DNA from: an uncultured Lachnospiraceae bacterium
Lineage (GTDB): Bacteria > Bacillota > Clostridia > Lachnospirales > Lachnospiraceae
NCBI GenBank assembly: GCA_902801515.1
Contig: CADCII010000005.1
Coordinates: 1 to 64,000, forward strand
DNA length: 64,000 nucleotides
Reading direction: 5' to 3'
Below the pieces are notes generated by a model that was not told the origin of the DNA, searched no databases, and saw only the letters and a list, made by a program, of their open reading frames with translations. How positions within the stretch are numbered: the first letter of the stretch is position 1; each line of letters opens with the position of its first letter. A program made the translations under genes and the position numbers. Below are positions 39,391 through 48,730 of this stretch, one piece after another.

Positions 39391-42171
39391 TTGAGTACGG
39401 TTAAAAATAAAACAGCCCGGCTCAGCCGGACCTATATAATCCGCTATTCTCTGCTGTTCCTGGGAATCTCAGTCTTTGTATTTCTCCCGTTTATCCGGTA
39501 CAGCAGATCGTTTGTGAACAAGGTGGACGGAATGCCGCAGTATATCGTGTATCTCAGATATATGGGGCAGTATCTTCGCCTGTGCGCAAAGAACATCTTT
39601 CACGGTAATTTTTCAATCCCACTGTATGATTTCTCTATAGGAATGGGCGATGATATCGGACAGATCGTACGGTTTCATCCGCTGGATTTCCTGTCTGCCC
39701 TGGTGCCATCCGCATATACAGAACAGCTCTATGCAGTTATCCTGCTCCTGAGGTTCTATCTGGCGGGACTGGCTTTTTCCGCGTTCGCGTTCTACTTTAA
39801 CACTGTGCCCCTGACCGGGGAGAGTGAGCCGCAGGAAGTGATACATCCTGTAAATGTTCTGTCCGGTGCCCTGGTATATGTGTTCTGCGGATTCATGCTG
39901 ATCCGTGTGGTGAACCATCCGATCTACGCAGCGCCATTCATCGTTCTGCCTATGCTTCTTCTCGGAGCGGAGAAGGTCACGAGACGGCAGGGCAGCGCTT
40001 TGTTTGTATTTTCGGTATTCCTTGGCTTCTGGAGCAATTACTATTTCATGTACATCATGTCGGCCGCACTTTTTGTCTACATGCTGGTGCGGTATTTTGA
40101 TGTGGTGCGTCCCCTGGGGATCCGTACATTTTCAGTGCTGTTTGTCAGAATGACCGGCCTGTTTATCCTTGGCCTTGCCATGTCCATGATGACCCTGCTT
40201 CCGACGATGCAGCGCTATCTGTCCAGTGCAAGACAGTCCATGACCAGTGAAACATTCAATATGCTGGTCTATGCGGACAAGAGGCGTTACGCCGCCTGGT
40301 TCCTGAATCTGATCACGCCATTCAAAAGTTCCGGCAACGGGACTGACCTGAACTTCGCAGTGATCGTCCTGCCCTGTCTTGCTGTACTGTTTTTCTGCGG
40401 GAAGAAGCGCTTCAGGTCTCTGAAAAAGTACCTGATCGCAGACCTTATTATGCTGCTGGTCCCGTTTTTCGGATATGTCCTTGCGGTATTCAACAATGAA
40501 AATAACCGGTGGATGTTTCTGATCGCAATCTGTCTGGGCATGACGGTGGTGTTCACCGCGGATTCATTTGCATCTCTTACAAAGCGCCAGGCAGTGGCCT
40601 GCGCTGCGGCAGCTGTTCTGTTCCTCGCTGCCGCAGTCTTACAGTGCGTGTCAGAGGGCGTGAATGCCTTTCATGCAGCAGCTGCTGCACAGCTGATCCT
40701 GTGCACAGTGATTCTGCTTGCCTGCAGCGCCCGGAATGTGTCTGTGAAGAGAGTCCGCCTGGCTGTCCTTGCGATAACCTGCGTCTCTGTCGCAGTGAAC
40801 GGGTATATGACCTACTCGCCGCGTTTTGGCGCGGTGGCAGATGACTATGTGCCGGCTGGCAGGACAACCGGCAGCTATGACAGTTTCTGGCGCAGCGTGG
40901 GAGCCTCTCTTACAAAAGAGGATGAATCCTTCTTCCGCGTCGAAGGATACGGGGTGAAGCACGGAAGAGAGAACAGTTCCCAGTACTCGGACTATAACAG
41001 CACTTCTGAGTACAACAGTATCCTGAATGCGGACATGCTTGAGACCATGATCGCCCAGAATAATATCGGTCAGGACGCAGTTACGATACTGAAGGGATTG
41101 GATGCGCGTCCTGTATGCATGAATCTTGCCCATGTGAAATACTTCATCGCAAGGAAGAAGGACAGCGGAAGTGTGCCGTATGGTTACAGCAGGGAGCCTG
41201 TCGCCGGGACGGGGAAGATCCTGGTCTATGAAAATGAATGCCCCCTGTCTTTCGGATACAGTTACGGTTCATTTATCACCAGAGACAGTTATGATGCGCT
41301 GTCGCCTCTGGAAAAAGAACTGGTACAGCTGGATGCGGTTGTCCTTCCCTCTTCTGACATGGGAGGAAATGAACTTGCGGATGAGCTTCGGGACGCAGGG
41401 CTTCGTGAGGTTGCGCAGCCGTCCTGCCGGCTTGAAAGTGAAGGGATCACTCTTGCCCGGGAAGGTGCAGGGTATACCTGGAAAGACGGTATTCTGAGCG
41501 TCGACAAAGGCGCCGTCATAGAACTTGAATATAAAAAGAGAGAAGGATATGATGCATACCTTCAGCTTGAAGGACTCAGGTATGACGGCCAGTTGGCCTC
41601 TCTGAGGGTGCTGGGAGAAGATTATTCCATAAAGACCCTTATCAGAGGGAGTACACAGGTGTACAACATAGGGCGGGAGGATTATCTTTTCCATCTTGGG
41701 TACGCTGCTTCAGATGCAGTTGCTAAGTTCGGACTGAAGTTCAGGGGAGGCACCTACGAACTGGGATCTGTAAAAGTGATCTATGTCCCAATGGACGGAT
41801 ATGAGAAGAAGATCGCTGCTCTTAATGAGAACCCGCTGCTTGATGAGTATGTTGCAGAACAGAGCGCAGGCGGACATGTCAGTCTTCCGGAACCGAAGAT
41901 GATGGTATTCTCTGTACCTGCCGCGAAGGGATGGACCCTGAGAGTAGACGGAGTGAAGACAGATATCATTACCGCAAACCAGATGTACCAGGGAGTATTC
42001 CTCCAGGCGGGAGACCATGAGATCGAACTGACTTATCATACGCCCGGGCTGACAGCAGGAATATGTATCGCAGTTCCTGCCATTGTCTGTTGGGTGCTGC
42101 TTGCTGCGTATGAGAAGAAACGCAGGAAGCGCGGAAGGCAGGAGAAAAAAGAGAAGGAAGAGAGAGCATAG
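39391..42171 (+). CDS. YfhO-family membrane glycosyltransferase, copy 1
   Basis: 926 residues, starting with TTG at 39391. A dozen or so membrane spans occupy the first ~480 residues, then a large external domain and one last span near the end (AGICIAVPAIVCWVLLAAY). The first external loop has VNKVDGMPQYIVYLRYMGQ, followed by YDFSIGMGDDIGQIVRFHPL and, later, FNNENNRWMFLIAI; these are YfhO family hallmarks. B. subtilis YfhO works with CsbB, adding GlcNAc to lipoteichoic acid outside the cell. The same role, with a C55-P-sugar donor made by the neighbouring GT2, is inferred. The next gene is a paralogue. Confidence 0.88.
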   Translation: MSTVKNKTARLSRTYIIRYSLLFLGISVFVFLPFIRYSRSFVNKVDGMPQYIVYLRYMGQYLRLCAKNIFHGNFSIPLYDFSIGMGDDIGQIVRFHPLDFLSALVPSAYTEQLYAVILLLRFYLAGLAFSAFAFYFNTVPLTGESEPQEVIHPVNVLSGALVYVFCGFMLIRVVNHPIYAAPFIVLPMLLLGAEKVTRRQGSALFVFSVFLGFWSNYYFMYIMSAALFVYMLVRYFDVVRPLGIRTFSVLFVRMTGLFILGLAMSMMTLLPTMQRYLSSARQSMTSETFNMLVYADKRRYAAWFLNLITPFKSSGNGTDLNFAVIVLPCLAVLFFCGKKRFRSLKKYLIADLIMLLVPFFGYVLAVFNNENNRWMFLIAICLGMTVVFTADSFASLTKRQAVACAAAAVLFLAAAVLQCVSEGVNAFHAAAAAQLILCTVILLACSARNVSVKRVRLAVLAITCVSVAVNGYMTYSPRFGAVADDYVPAGRTTGSYDSFWRSVGASLTKEDESFFRVEGYGVKHGRENSSQYSDYNSTSEYNSILNADMLETMIAQNNIGQDAVTILKGLDARPVCMNLAHVKYFIARKKDSGSVPYGYSREPVAGTGKILVYENECPLSFGYSYGSFITRDSYDALSPLEKELVQLDAVVLPSSDMGGNELADELRDAGLREVAQPSCRLESEGITLAREGAGYTWKDGILSVDKGAVIELEYKKREGYDAYLQLEGLRYDGQLASLRVLGEDYSIKTLIRGSTQVYNIGREDYLFHLGYAASDAVAKFGLKFRGGTYELGSVKVIYVPMDGYEKKIAALNENPLLDEYVAEQSAGGHVSLPEPKMMVFSVPAAKGWTLRVDGVKTDIITANQMYQGVFLQAGDHEIELTYHTPGLTAGICIAVPAIVCWVLLAAYEKKRRKRGRQEKKEKEERA

Positions 42172-42184
42172 CGGAGGAGCGCTG

Positions 42185-44968
42185 ATGCGTGAGACGAAGA
42201 TCAACAGAAAATACATACTGATCTATACAGCTGTGTTTGCTGTGCTGTGCCTTGGGGTCTTTTTTCCGTTCATAACAGGGAATAAGTCCCTGGTCGGAAA
42301 GGGAGACGGACAGTCACAGTATATACTTCAGCTTCGCTATATGGGACAGTGGCTCAGACATACTGTGCGGGATTTCCTGCACGGGGATTTTGTGCTGCGC
42401 TCCTATGACTTTACCATAGGGATGGGAGAGGATATAGGATCAGTTATCCGTTTCCATCCGCTGGACTATCTGTCGGTGTTCGTGCCCTCATCCTGCACAG
42501 AGATACTGTACGACTTTATCATTTTCCTCAGACTGTACCTGGCGGGACTTGCATTTTCCGTGTTTGCGTTCTACTGGAGCTGTGCGGGCAGCTCAGTCCT
42601 TGCGGGAAGCATTGTGTATCTGTTCTGCGGATACGTGTTTGAACTGGGGATCGTTCATCCGATCTATATCTCTACGATGATCGTCATGCCGCTCCTGCTT
42701 CTGGGGGCGGAATATATGATGGACCGGGACAGGAAGCACAGTTTTGTGCTTTTCACCGTGATGGTGTACCTGGGATTCACATCGAATTATTACTTCATGT
42801 ACATCAATTCAGTGGCACTTCTGATCTATGTGCTGATCCGTTTTGGTGCAGTGTACAGGGAGAACAGGGTGAAGAATTTCTTCCTTCTGTTTTTGCGTAT
42901 GGTCAGTGCCTACATGGTGGGACTCATGATGGCCATGATCACACTGCTGCCTACGCTGAAGAGGTTTTTCGGAAGCTACCGTTCCCAGAGTATGGCGCAG
43001 AGCAGCAGCCTGCTGGTCTATGAGGATCTTCGCAGGTATTTTGCCTGGTTTATCAATCTGATCAGTCCTCTGGAAGCATCGGGCAACGGGACGCACCTGA
43101 ACTTTGCCGTGATCGCCCTTCCCTGCATTGTGATCCTGGTACTCTCGGGAAGACAGGCCTGGAAAGGGATGAAGAAACTTCTTCTTGTAAACCTGGTCTT
43201 CCTGCTGCTTCCGCTGGGCGGCTATATTATGGCCGTCATGCATACAGAAAACAACCGCTGGGTCTATCTGATCAGCCTGAGCGTGGCCATGACGGTATCA
43301 TTTGCAGTCCCGAAGATCGGCAGCCTTTCTTCTCTGCAGAAGAAGGGGCTGATATTAGTGACGGCTGTTTTTGATGCAGGTGTCGCGGTTCTGACTGTCC
43401 TCTGGGGAATGGATGTCTATCACCTGCTGGCGGCAGCGGAACTGACGGTGTGTACCCTGCTGATCCTGGGATATGAAAAAAGCAGGGGTAGCTTCAGCGT
43501 GGAAGCATCTTCACAGAAGGCAGCTTCGCGGGCGATGAGTTTAGTGCTGTGTGTCACTGTAGTGTCGACCGTGCTGAACGGTTATTTCACATTCGGAAGA
43601 CCGTTCGGGAATCTGACCCGCTTCTATGCTCCGGCAGGGACAACAGCATCTTATTTCTCCGATTCCAGATACGCGAATTACAGCCGCGTCGGCTCCGGGA
43701 TCGGCGGCGAAGCTGAAAACGCTCCCAGAGAATGGACGGACGGATTCTACAGAGTGGACGGCTATTGGAGAAGATCCAATGAAGATAATGCTTCGCTCCA
43801 GCTGGCGTATCCCGGAGTACAGATCTACAACAGCGTCCTGAACGCAGCACAGATCAGTTATCTGATGGACACTGACAATATCGGGCTGACCACTATGCTG
43901 CATATCCAGACACTGGATGGCAGGGCAGCCTCAGAAGCCGTTGCGGGGGTGAGGTATTTCCAGACTCCGCGCAAAAACCTGCGCCAGCTTCCCTACGGAT
44001 TTGATCAGGAAGCGTGGTCCGGAAAGAAGATGGTGATCTGTGAAAATAAGTATCCTGTGAATTTCGGATTCACTGTAGATACGCTTATCTCTGCGTCAGA
44101 TTATGAGAAACTGAGCGCAGCTGCGAGAGAGGAAATAATGCTTCGTGCAGCTGTTGTGGATGATGATATTCCCGGCAGCACAGGCAGCGCCAAAGACCTG
44201 AAACAGACCGACGGCAGAGAAGAGACATCTTCGATCGAGACCGTGGAGATCCCGCTTCCTTCCGGGACAGATCAGATCGAGCCGACAGATGGAGGATACA
44301 GAGTCAGGAAAGACAAGTCTTCCGTATCGCTTTCATTTACCAGGAAAGCCGGATGCGATACGCTGGTCGAACTGGCAGGTCTTGTTCCCCATGGCATAGG
44401 GACAAGTCTTCGCGTTGATGCTGACGGTATCTCAAAGAAAGTGACGCTCCTGTCAGACCAGCAGACCTATACACTGCTGCGCAGGGATTATCTGGTGAAC
44501 CTCGGGTACTCAGATGTGGAGGAAGAAGATACTCTGACGCTGACCTTCAGGGATGCCGGAGAGTACGATCTTGACGCCATCCGTATGGTTTATGTTCCGC
44601 GCGCTCATTACAGTGAGCACATAGAGGAACTGAACAGACACAGCCTGCAGAATGCGACGTTCGGGAAGAATACGGTCACCGGATCCGTATCGCTGGATGC
44701 GCCGCGGTATATGGTCTTCCAGATCCCGTGGAGCGCGGGCTGGAGTCTTCGGGTGAACGGCGAAGAGAAGGAATTGATACAGACAGACCAGTGTTATATG
44801 GGAACCGTCCTGGAGAGCGGGACAAATGAGATCCGGCTTACGTACCGGACTCCGGGTTCCGGTACAGGGACACTGCTGAGCCTTGCGGGACTGCTGATAC
44901 TTATGGGTGCCGCTGTGCTTTGCAGGATACGCCGCTTCCGCGCTTCGAAGGATACGCGGATGGAATAA
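42185..44968 (+). CDS. YfhO-family membrane glycosyltransferase, copy 2
   Basis: 927 residues from ATG 42185, chosen because GGAGGAG lies at 42173 and because the longer frame starting at 42083 would run through the end of copy 1. Same build as copy 1: VGKGDGQSQYILQLRYMGQ in the first loop, YDFTIGMGEDIGSVIRFHPL, HTENNRWVYLISL, and a last span (LLSLAGLLILMGAAVLC). The external domain (residues ~480-880) is less alike between the two copies, which points to different acceptors or sugars. Located 13 nt after copy 1 and 58 nt before the second GT2 gene. Confidence 0.88.
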   Translation: MRETKINRKYILIYTAVFAVLCLGVFFPFITGNKSLVGKGDGQSQYILQLRYMGQWLRHTVRDFLHGDFVLRSYDFTIGMGEDIGSVIRFHPLDYLSVFVPSSCTEILYDFIIFLRLYLAGLAFSVFAFYWSCAGSSVLAGSIVYLFCGYVFELGIVHPIYISTMIVMPLLLLGAEYMMDRDRKHSFVLFTVMVYLGFTSNYYFMYINSVALLIYVLIRFGAVYRENRVKNFFLLFLRMVSAYMVGLMMAMITLLPTLKRFFGSYRSQSMAQSSSLLVYEDLRRYFAWFINLISPLEASGNGTHLNFAVIALPCIVILVLSGRQAWKGMKKLLLVNLVFLLLPLGGYIMAVMHTENNRWVYLISLSVAMTVSFAVPKIGSLSSLQKKGLILVTAVFDAGVAVLTVLWGMDVYHLLAAAELTVCTLLILGYEKSRGSFSVEASSQKAASRAMSLVLCVTVVSTVLNGYFTFGRPFGNLTRFYAPAGTTASYFSDSRYANYSRVGSGIGGEAENAPREWTDGFYRVDGYWRRSNEDNASLQLAYPGVQIYNSVLNAAQISYLMDTDNIGLTTMLHIQTLDGRAASEAVAGVRYFQTPRKNLRQLPYGFDQEAWSGKKMVICENKYPVNFGFTVDTLISASDYEKLSAAAREEIMLRAAVVDDDIPGSTGSAKDLKQTDGREETSSIETVEIPLPSGTDQIEPTDGGYRVRKDKSSVSLSFTRKAGCDTLVELAGLVPHGIGTSLRVDADGISKKVTLLSDQQTYTLLRRDYLVNLGYSDVEEEDTLTLTFRDAGEYDLDAIRMVYVPRAHYSEHIEELNRHSLQNATFGKNTVTGSVSLDAPRYMVFQIPWSAGWSLRVNGEEKELIQTDQCYMGTVLESGTNEIRLTYRTPGSGTGTLLSLAGLLILMGAAVLCRIRRFRASKDTRME

Positions 44969-45026
44969 TCTGTGAATCTGTGGTACACTGGTTGGAATAT
45001 AGAATATATCAGGAGCTGATGCTAAT

Positions 45027-46034
45027 ATGCTTCATTCAGTGGTAATACCCTGCTACAAGTCTTCGTTGACGATCCGCAAGGTGGTTGAGGAGACGATGGA
45101 GCAGTTCAGAAATATGAACAGAGGGGATGTGGAGTTTGTCCTGGTGGATGACTGCAGCCCCGATGAAGGTGCGACAGTCAGAGAACTGCGCAGCCTTGTG
45201 AAAGAATATCCAAATGTCAGAGCCGTGGAACTGGCCAAAAACGGAGGCCAGCATAACGCTTCCATGGCAGGACTTAATTATGCGAAGGGAGACCTGATCG
45301 TCTCGATGGATGACGACGGACAGACCAGTCCTACACAGCTCCCGAAGCTGCTTGATGAGATAGAGAAGGGGTATGATATCGTATATGGATACTATCCCCA
45401 CAAACAGCACAGTGGTATGCGCAATCTGGGGAGCCGGTTCAACCAGTGGAGCACCAGAGTCCTTCTGGATAAGCCGAAGAATATGAATACCAGCTCATTC
45501 TGGGTGATCCGGAGATTTGTGAGAGATTACGCGATACAGTACCGCAGTGCCTATACCCATCTTCAGGGAGTGTTCCTGCGGGTCACGCGCAATGTAAGCT
45601 GCATTCCCGTAGAGCATTTCAAACGCGAGGTGGGTCAGAGCGGATATACTTACAAAAAACTGATTAAGCTCTGGGCGAACATTATCGGGTTTTCCATCGT
45701 ACCGCTGCGAGCGGCGACATTGCTCGGGAATATATTCGCAGTCGCGGGACTGATCGGGATCATAGCGGTCATCATCCGCAAGATCGTGCGTCCGGTCACT
45801 GCGATCGGCTGGCCGAGTATGATGGTTTCCATATTCTTCTTCTCAGGACTGATCCTGATGTTTATGGGACTGATCGGCGAGTATATCGGAAGAATCTTTC
45901 TGGGGATGTGCAACAATCCACAGTATGTAGTCCGTCAGATCGATGAACATGACAATGTTCCTTATCTGGAAAATGAAGACGGCACTCGGTTTTATGCTGC
46001 CGCGGAAAATGATGAAAAGGAGGCTGGATCATGA
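45027..46034 (+). CDS. Polyprenyl-phosphate glycosyltransferase, GT2 (CsbB/ArnC type), copy 2
   Basis: 335 residues. GT2 motifs HSVVIPCYKSSLTIRKVVEE, FVLVDDCSPDEG, KNGGQHNASMAGLNYAKG and VSMDDDGQTSPTQLPKL. Two C-terminal spans (LLGNIFAVAGLIGIIAVII and MVSIFFFSGLILMFMGLIG) and EYIGRIFLGMCNNPQYVVRQ. Paralogue of 36546 with the same predicted reaction but probably another sugar. It overlaps the second ATP-grasp gene by four bases (ATGA), exactly as copy 1 does with its own ATP-grasp gene. About 20 extra acidic residues form its C-terminal tail. Confidence 0.9.
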   Translation: MLHSVVIPCYKSSLTIRKVVEETMEQFRNMNRGDVEFVLVDDCSPDEGATVRELRSLVKEYPNVRAVELAKNGGQHNASMAGLNYAKGDLIVSMDDDGQTSPTQLPKLLDEIEKGYDIVYGYYPHKQHSGMRNLGSRFNQWSTRVLLDKPKNMNTSSFWVIRRFVRDYAIQYRSAYTHLQGVFLRVTRNVSCIPVEHFKREVGQSGYTYKKLIKLWANIIGFSIVPLRAATLLGNIFAVAGLIGIIAVIIRKIVRPVTAIGWPSMMVSIFFFSGLILMFMGLIGEYIGRIFLGMCNNPQYVVRQIDEHDNVPYLENEDGTRFYAAAENDEKEAGS

Positions 46035-47209
46035 AGAAACTGATGATTATGGGTGCGGGAATCTATCAGGTTCCGCTGATCAAGGCTGCGAAAGAGATGG
46101 GGATCTATACCATTGCAGTCTCGATTCCGGGAAAATATCCGGGATTTGCCTATGCGGATGAGGTGCTTCATATCAACACTGTGGATGCCGAAGCAGTGCT
46201 GAAGGCCGCGAAAGAGAGGAAGATCGACGGTATCTGCACGGCGGGTACTGATGTCGCTGTCATGACGATCGGACGCGTCAATGATGCGCTTGGACTGTCG
46301 GGAATCTCCTACAATGCTGCAAAAATTGCATGCGACAAGGTCCTGATGAAACAGTGCTACGAGGAGCACGGGGTACGGACTGCCCGCTACCGCAAGGTTT
46401 ATTTCAACGAGAATGTAGAAGAAAAGATCAAAGACCTGCAGTATCCACTGATCATCAAGATCGTAGACTCCTCGGGAAGCCGCGGCATCACCAGAGTGGA
46501 CAGACCGGATCAGGTCCAGGCTGCGATTACGAACGCGCAGGCATTTACCAGGAAAGATTACTATATCGTTGAAGAGTTTATCATCGGCCGCGAGTTCGGA
46601 GCCCAGGCCTTTGTCATGGACGGAAAGGTGCAGTTCATCCTTCCGCACGGAGACTATATCTTCATGGGAAGCACAGGTGTGCCGGCAGGTCATTTCGCAC
46701 CTTATGAACTCAGCGAAGAGGCACAGCAGGACTGCTGCGAGACCTGTGAGAAGGCGATCCTCGCAATGGGGCTGGACAACTGTGCGGTCAACTGCGACTT
46801 CATCATGAGAGACGGCAAGACTTATGTCCTCGAGATTGGCGGAAGGTCCGGGGCAACCTGCCTTGCGGAACTGGTATCCATCTACTACGGATACGATTAT
46901 TATAAAAAGATCATAGAGGTCGCTCTGGGAATGAAACCTGATTTCCCGAAGGACAAGGCAGTGCCCAACGCATCCAAACTGCTCATGAGCGATAAGGACG
47001 GAGAGATCATAGCACTGGCTAACCGCAATCCGAAGAGTGACAAGGGAATCTACGAGGTATGCTTCGACTACACCGTAGGCGACCAGGTTAAGAAATTCCA
47101 TGTCGGTCCGAACCGGATCGGCCATGTCGTAACAAAGGGAAGAACCCTGGCAGAGGCGACCGCAGCCCTGGACAGAGCGCTGAAGAATATCGAGATCGAG
47201 GTCGTGTGA
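46031..47209 (+). CDS. ATP-grasp ligase, copy 2
   Basis: 392 residues. preATP domain (MIMGAGIYQVPLIKAAKEMG), ATP-grasp core (YPLIIKIVDSSGSRGITRV, DYYIVEEFIIGREFGAQAFV), metal site NCDFIMRDGKTYVLEIGGRS. Paralogue of 37484; both keep the TDVAV, CDKVLMK/CDKALMK and YYGYDYYKK/YYGIDYYEA segments. It likely activates a carboxylate with ATP and joins it to a partner linked to the sugar made by the overlapping GT2. A heavily folded RNA region follows its stop codon. Confidence 0.88.
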   Translation: MKKLMIMGAGIYQVPLIKAAKEMGIYTIAVSIPGKYPGFAYADEVLHINTVDAEAVLKAAKERKIDGICTAGTDVAVMTIGRVNDALGLSGISYNAAKIACDKVLMKQCYEEHGVRTARYRKVYFNENVEEKIKDLQYPLIIKIVDSSGSRGITRVDRPDQVQAAITNAQAFTRKDYYIVEEFIIGREFGAQAFVMDGKVQFILPHGDYIFMGSTGVPAGHFAPYELSEEAQQDCCETCEKAILAMGLDNCAVNCDFIMRDGKTYVLEIGGRSGATCLAELVSIYYGYDYYKKIIEVALGMKPDFPKDKAVPNASKLLMSDKDGEIIALANRNPKSDKGIYEVCFDYTVGDQVKKFHVGPNRIGHVVTKGRTLAEATAALDRALKNIEIEVV

Positions 47210-47221
47210 CAGTGATGTCTC

Positions 47222-47396
47222 GCTGCGCAGCAAAGACTGGCTGCCAGAGGGAACATTAGGAGACGACTGAGTTCACAAGAAATGTGACGGTGCGAAGCGA
47301 CCACGCGTCTATAGGAGCGGGAGCACCGTCAGATATTTCGCAGCGAACGAAGGTAGTCGACGAGTGAATGCCGGCAGCCAGTCCGTGCTGCGCGGC
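47222..47396 (+). ncRNA. Candidate structured RNA, multi-branched, about 175 nt
   Basis: Closing stem: 47222-47232 pairs with 47386-47396 (11 bp, one G-U), a 2x2 internal loop, then 47235-47245 pairs perfectly with 47373-47383 (GACTGGCTGCC / GGCAGCCAGTC). Inside: TGACGGTGC (47285-47293) with GCACCGTCA (47323-47331), CGACT (47264) with AGTCG (47355), TTCG-CAG-CGAA (47337-47347), and TCACA-AGAAA-TGTGA (47273-47287), which competes with the 9-bp stem. No T run follows; the CapK gene starts 35 bases later. The size, the closing stem and the position right after GTGTGACAGTGATG recall HEARO/omega-RNA elements of IscB-type transposons, but no such ORF is present and the match was not computed. A cis-acting leader of the CapK gene is the alternative. 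Confidence 0.6.
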
Positions 47397-47431
47397 GGAA
47401 TATTTTACGATCAGGACAGGAGCTTCACAGA

Positions 47432-48730
47432 ATGCAGGCAAAATTACAGAAGAAACTGATGAACGGCTATATCCTTATGGATCTGCCGAAGATGCTGCAC
47501 AAGGTACCCAAGAACTTTTCCAGAGCGATCGAACTGCAGAACCAGAGAGTGCAGAAACTGGCGCGGTGCGCCTATGAGATCCCGTTCTACAGAGAGCGCT
47601 TTGACAGAGCCGGTGTGAAGCCGGAGGACATCCGTACAGGAGATGACCTTACAAAACTGCCGGTCCTGACCAAGGATGAACTGAGGGAATGGATGGCCGG
47701 CCTGAAGGACAGACCGGAGTACAAAGACTGGATCTGCGATACTACGTCAGGCTCGACCGGGAAACCGGTATCGATCCTGTTTTCTCCGCGTGAGAAAGCA
47801 TACATGAAGGCAAACTGGTACAGAGTCATGCTCTGCGCGGGTCACAACCCGCTGACCGGAAAGACGATGAGCCGGATCAACATGCATGATGTCAATCCGG
47901 GCGGGCAGGATACTGCGCTCCAGAAGCTGGGTCTGTTCCGTCATGCGTTTGTGGACCAGTACGCGCCGGAGAGTGAAGTGATCGACAGGATCAACGAATA
48001 CAGGCCTGACTGGCTGTACATGAACAAGACGGAGCTGATGAGGCTTGTACTCTATGCGAAGCGCACAGGGAAAGAGATCTTCCATCCGAAGTTCTATGAT
48101 CCGATCTCTGAGAAGGTTACGGAAAATGACCGTGCGCTGTTTATCGAACAGCTGGGACCCGGTATCATTGATTCCTACGGAAGTGCCGAGACAGGAGCCT
48201 GCATGCTGCGGCTTCCGGACAAAGACTATTATGTGGTTCACAATGATTCATTTGTTGTGAACGTTGTTGATGACGACGGACAGCTGACCCGCCGGGGAAG
48301 GGTGATCATCACCCCGCTCTACAAGACGGACCTGCCCCTGATCAATTACGAGGTTGGAGACAGGGCGGTCATGCGGACAAGCCAGGGAGTTCATTTCATA
48401 ACGAATATGGAAGGACGACTGAACGATTACTTCCGTTATGAAGACGGAAGAGTGACCAGCTTTTTCGAGGTCACGCCGGTGATAGCGCACTGCCCGGATA
48501 TCCTCCAGATCCGCTTTATCCAGAAGACATGGGACCTGATCCATGTGCAGATTGTTCGGGACGAGAAAGCGAATATGACGCAGGAAGAACTGGAGGAGTA
48601 TCTGACGACATCCTTAAATGAGATCTTCAAGAGACCATTCTCTTTCGAGTTCGAGTGGATGAAGGTCATCCCACCGGACAAGAACGGAAAACTTCGGATG
48701 ATCGTATGTGAATGCGGCGGTAGTGTATGA
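47432..48730 (+). CDS. CapK/phenylacetate-CoA ligase-like AMP-forming enzyme
   Basis: 432 residues. ANL-superfamily motifs: DTTSGSTGKPVSILFS (ATP loop), IDSYGSAETGACML, INYEVGDRAVMRT and MEGRLNDYFRYEDGR. The end KVIPPDKNGKLRMIV holds the conserved Lys region. Enzymes of this branch (CapK, PaaK) adenylate a carboxylic acid and hand it to CoA or a carrier; in capsule clusters the true acceptor is mostly unknown. Its place between the ATP-grasp and L,D-transpeptidase genes suggests activation of the acyl or amino-acid group used on the wall sugar. ACAGGAG before the ATG. It overlaps the next gene by four bases. Confidence 0.85.
   Translation: MQAKLQKKLMNGYILMDLPKMLHKVPKNFSRAIELQNQRVQKLARCAYEIPFYRERFDRAGVKPEDIRTGDDLTKLPVLTKDELREWMAGLKDRPEYKDWICDTTSGSTGKPVSILFSPREKAYMKANWYRVMLCAGHNPLTGKTMSRINMHDVNPGGQDTALQKLGLFRHAFVDQYAPESEVIDRINEYRPDWLYMNKTELMRLVLYAKRTGKEIFHPKFYDPISEKVTENDRALFIEQLGPGIIDSYGSAETGACMLRLPDKDYYVVHNDSFVVNVVDDDGQLTRRGRVIITPLYKTDLPLINYEVGDRAVMRTSQGVHFITNMEGRLNDYFRYEDGRVTSFFEVTPVIAHCPDILQIRFIQKTWDLIHVQIVRDEKANMTQEELEEYLTTSLNEIFKRPFSFEFEWMKVIPPDKNGKLRMIVCECGGSV

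Noticed and set aside
42083..42184. Longer start for YfhO copy 2
   Set aside because: The extra 34 residues are basic, overlap the end of copy 1 and lack a ribosome site; GGAGGAG favours 42185.
45992..47233. Open frame of 413 codons on the - strand
   Set aside because: Fully antisense to ATP-grasp copy 2; the protein shows no motif.
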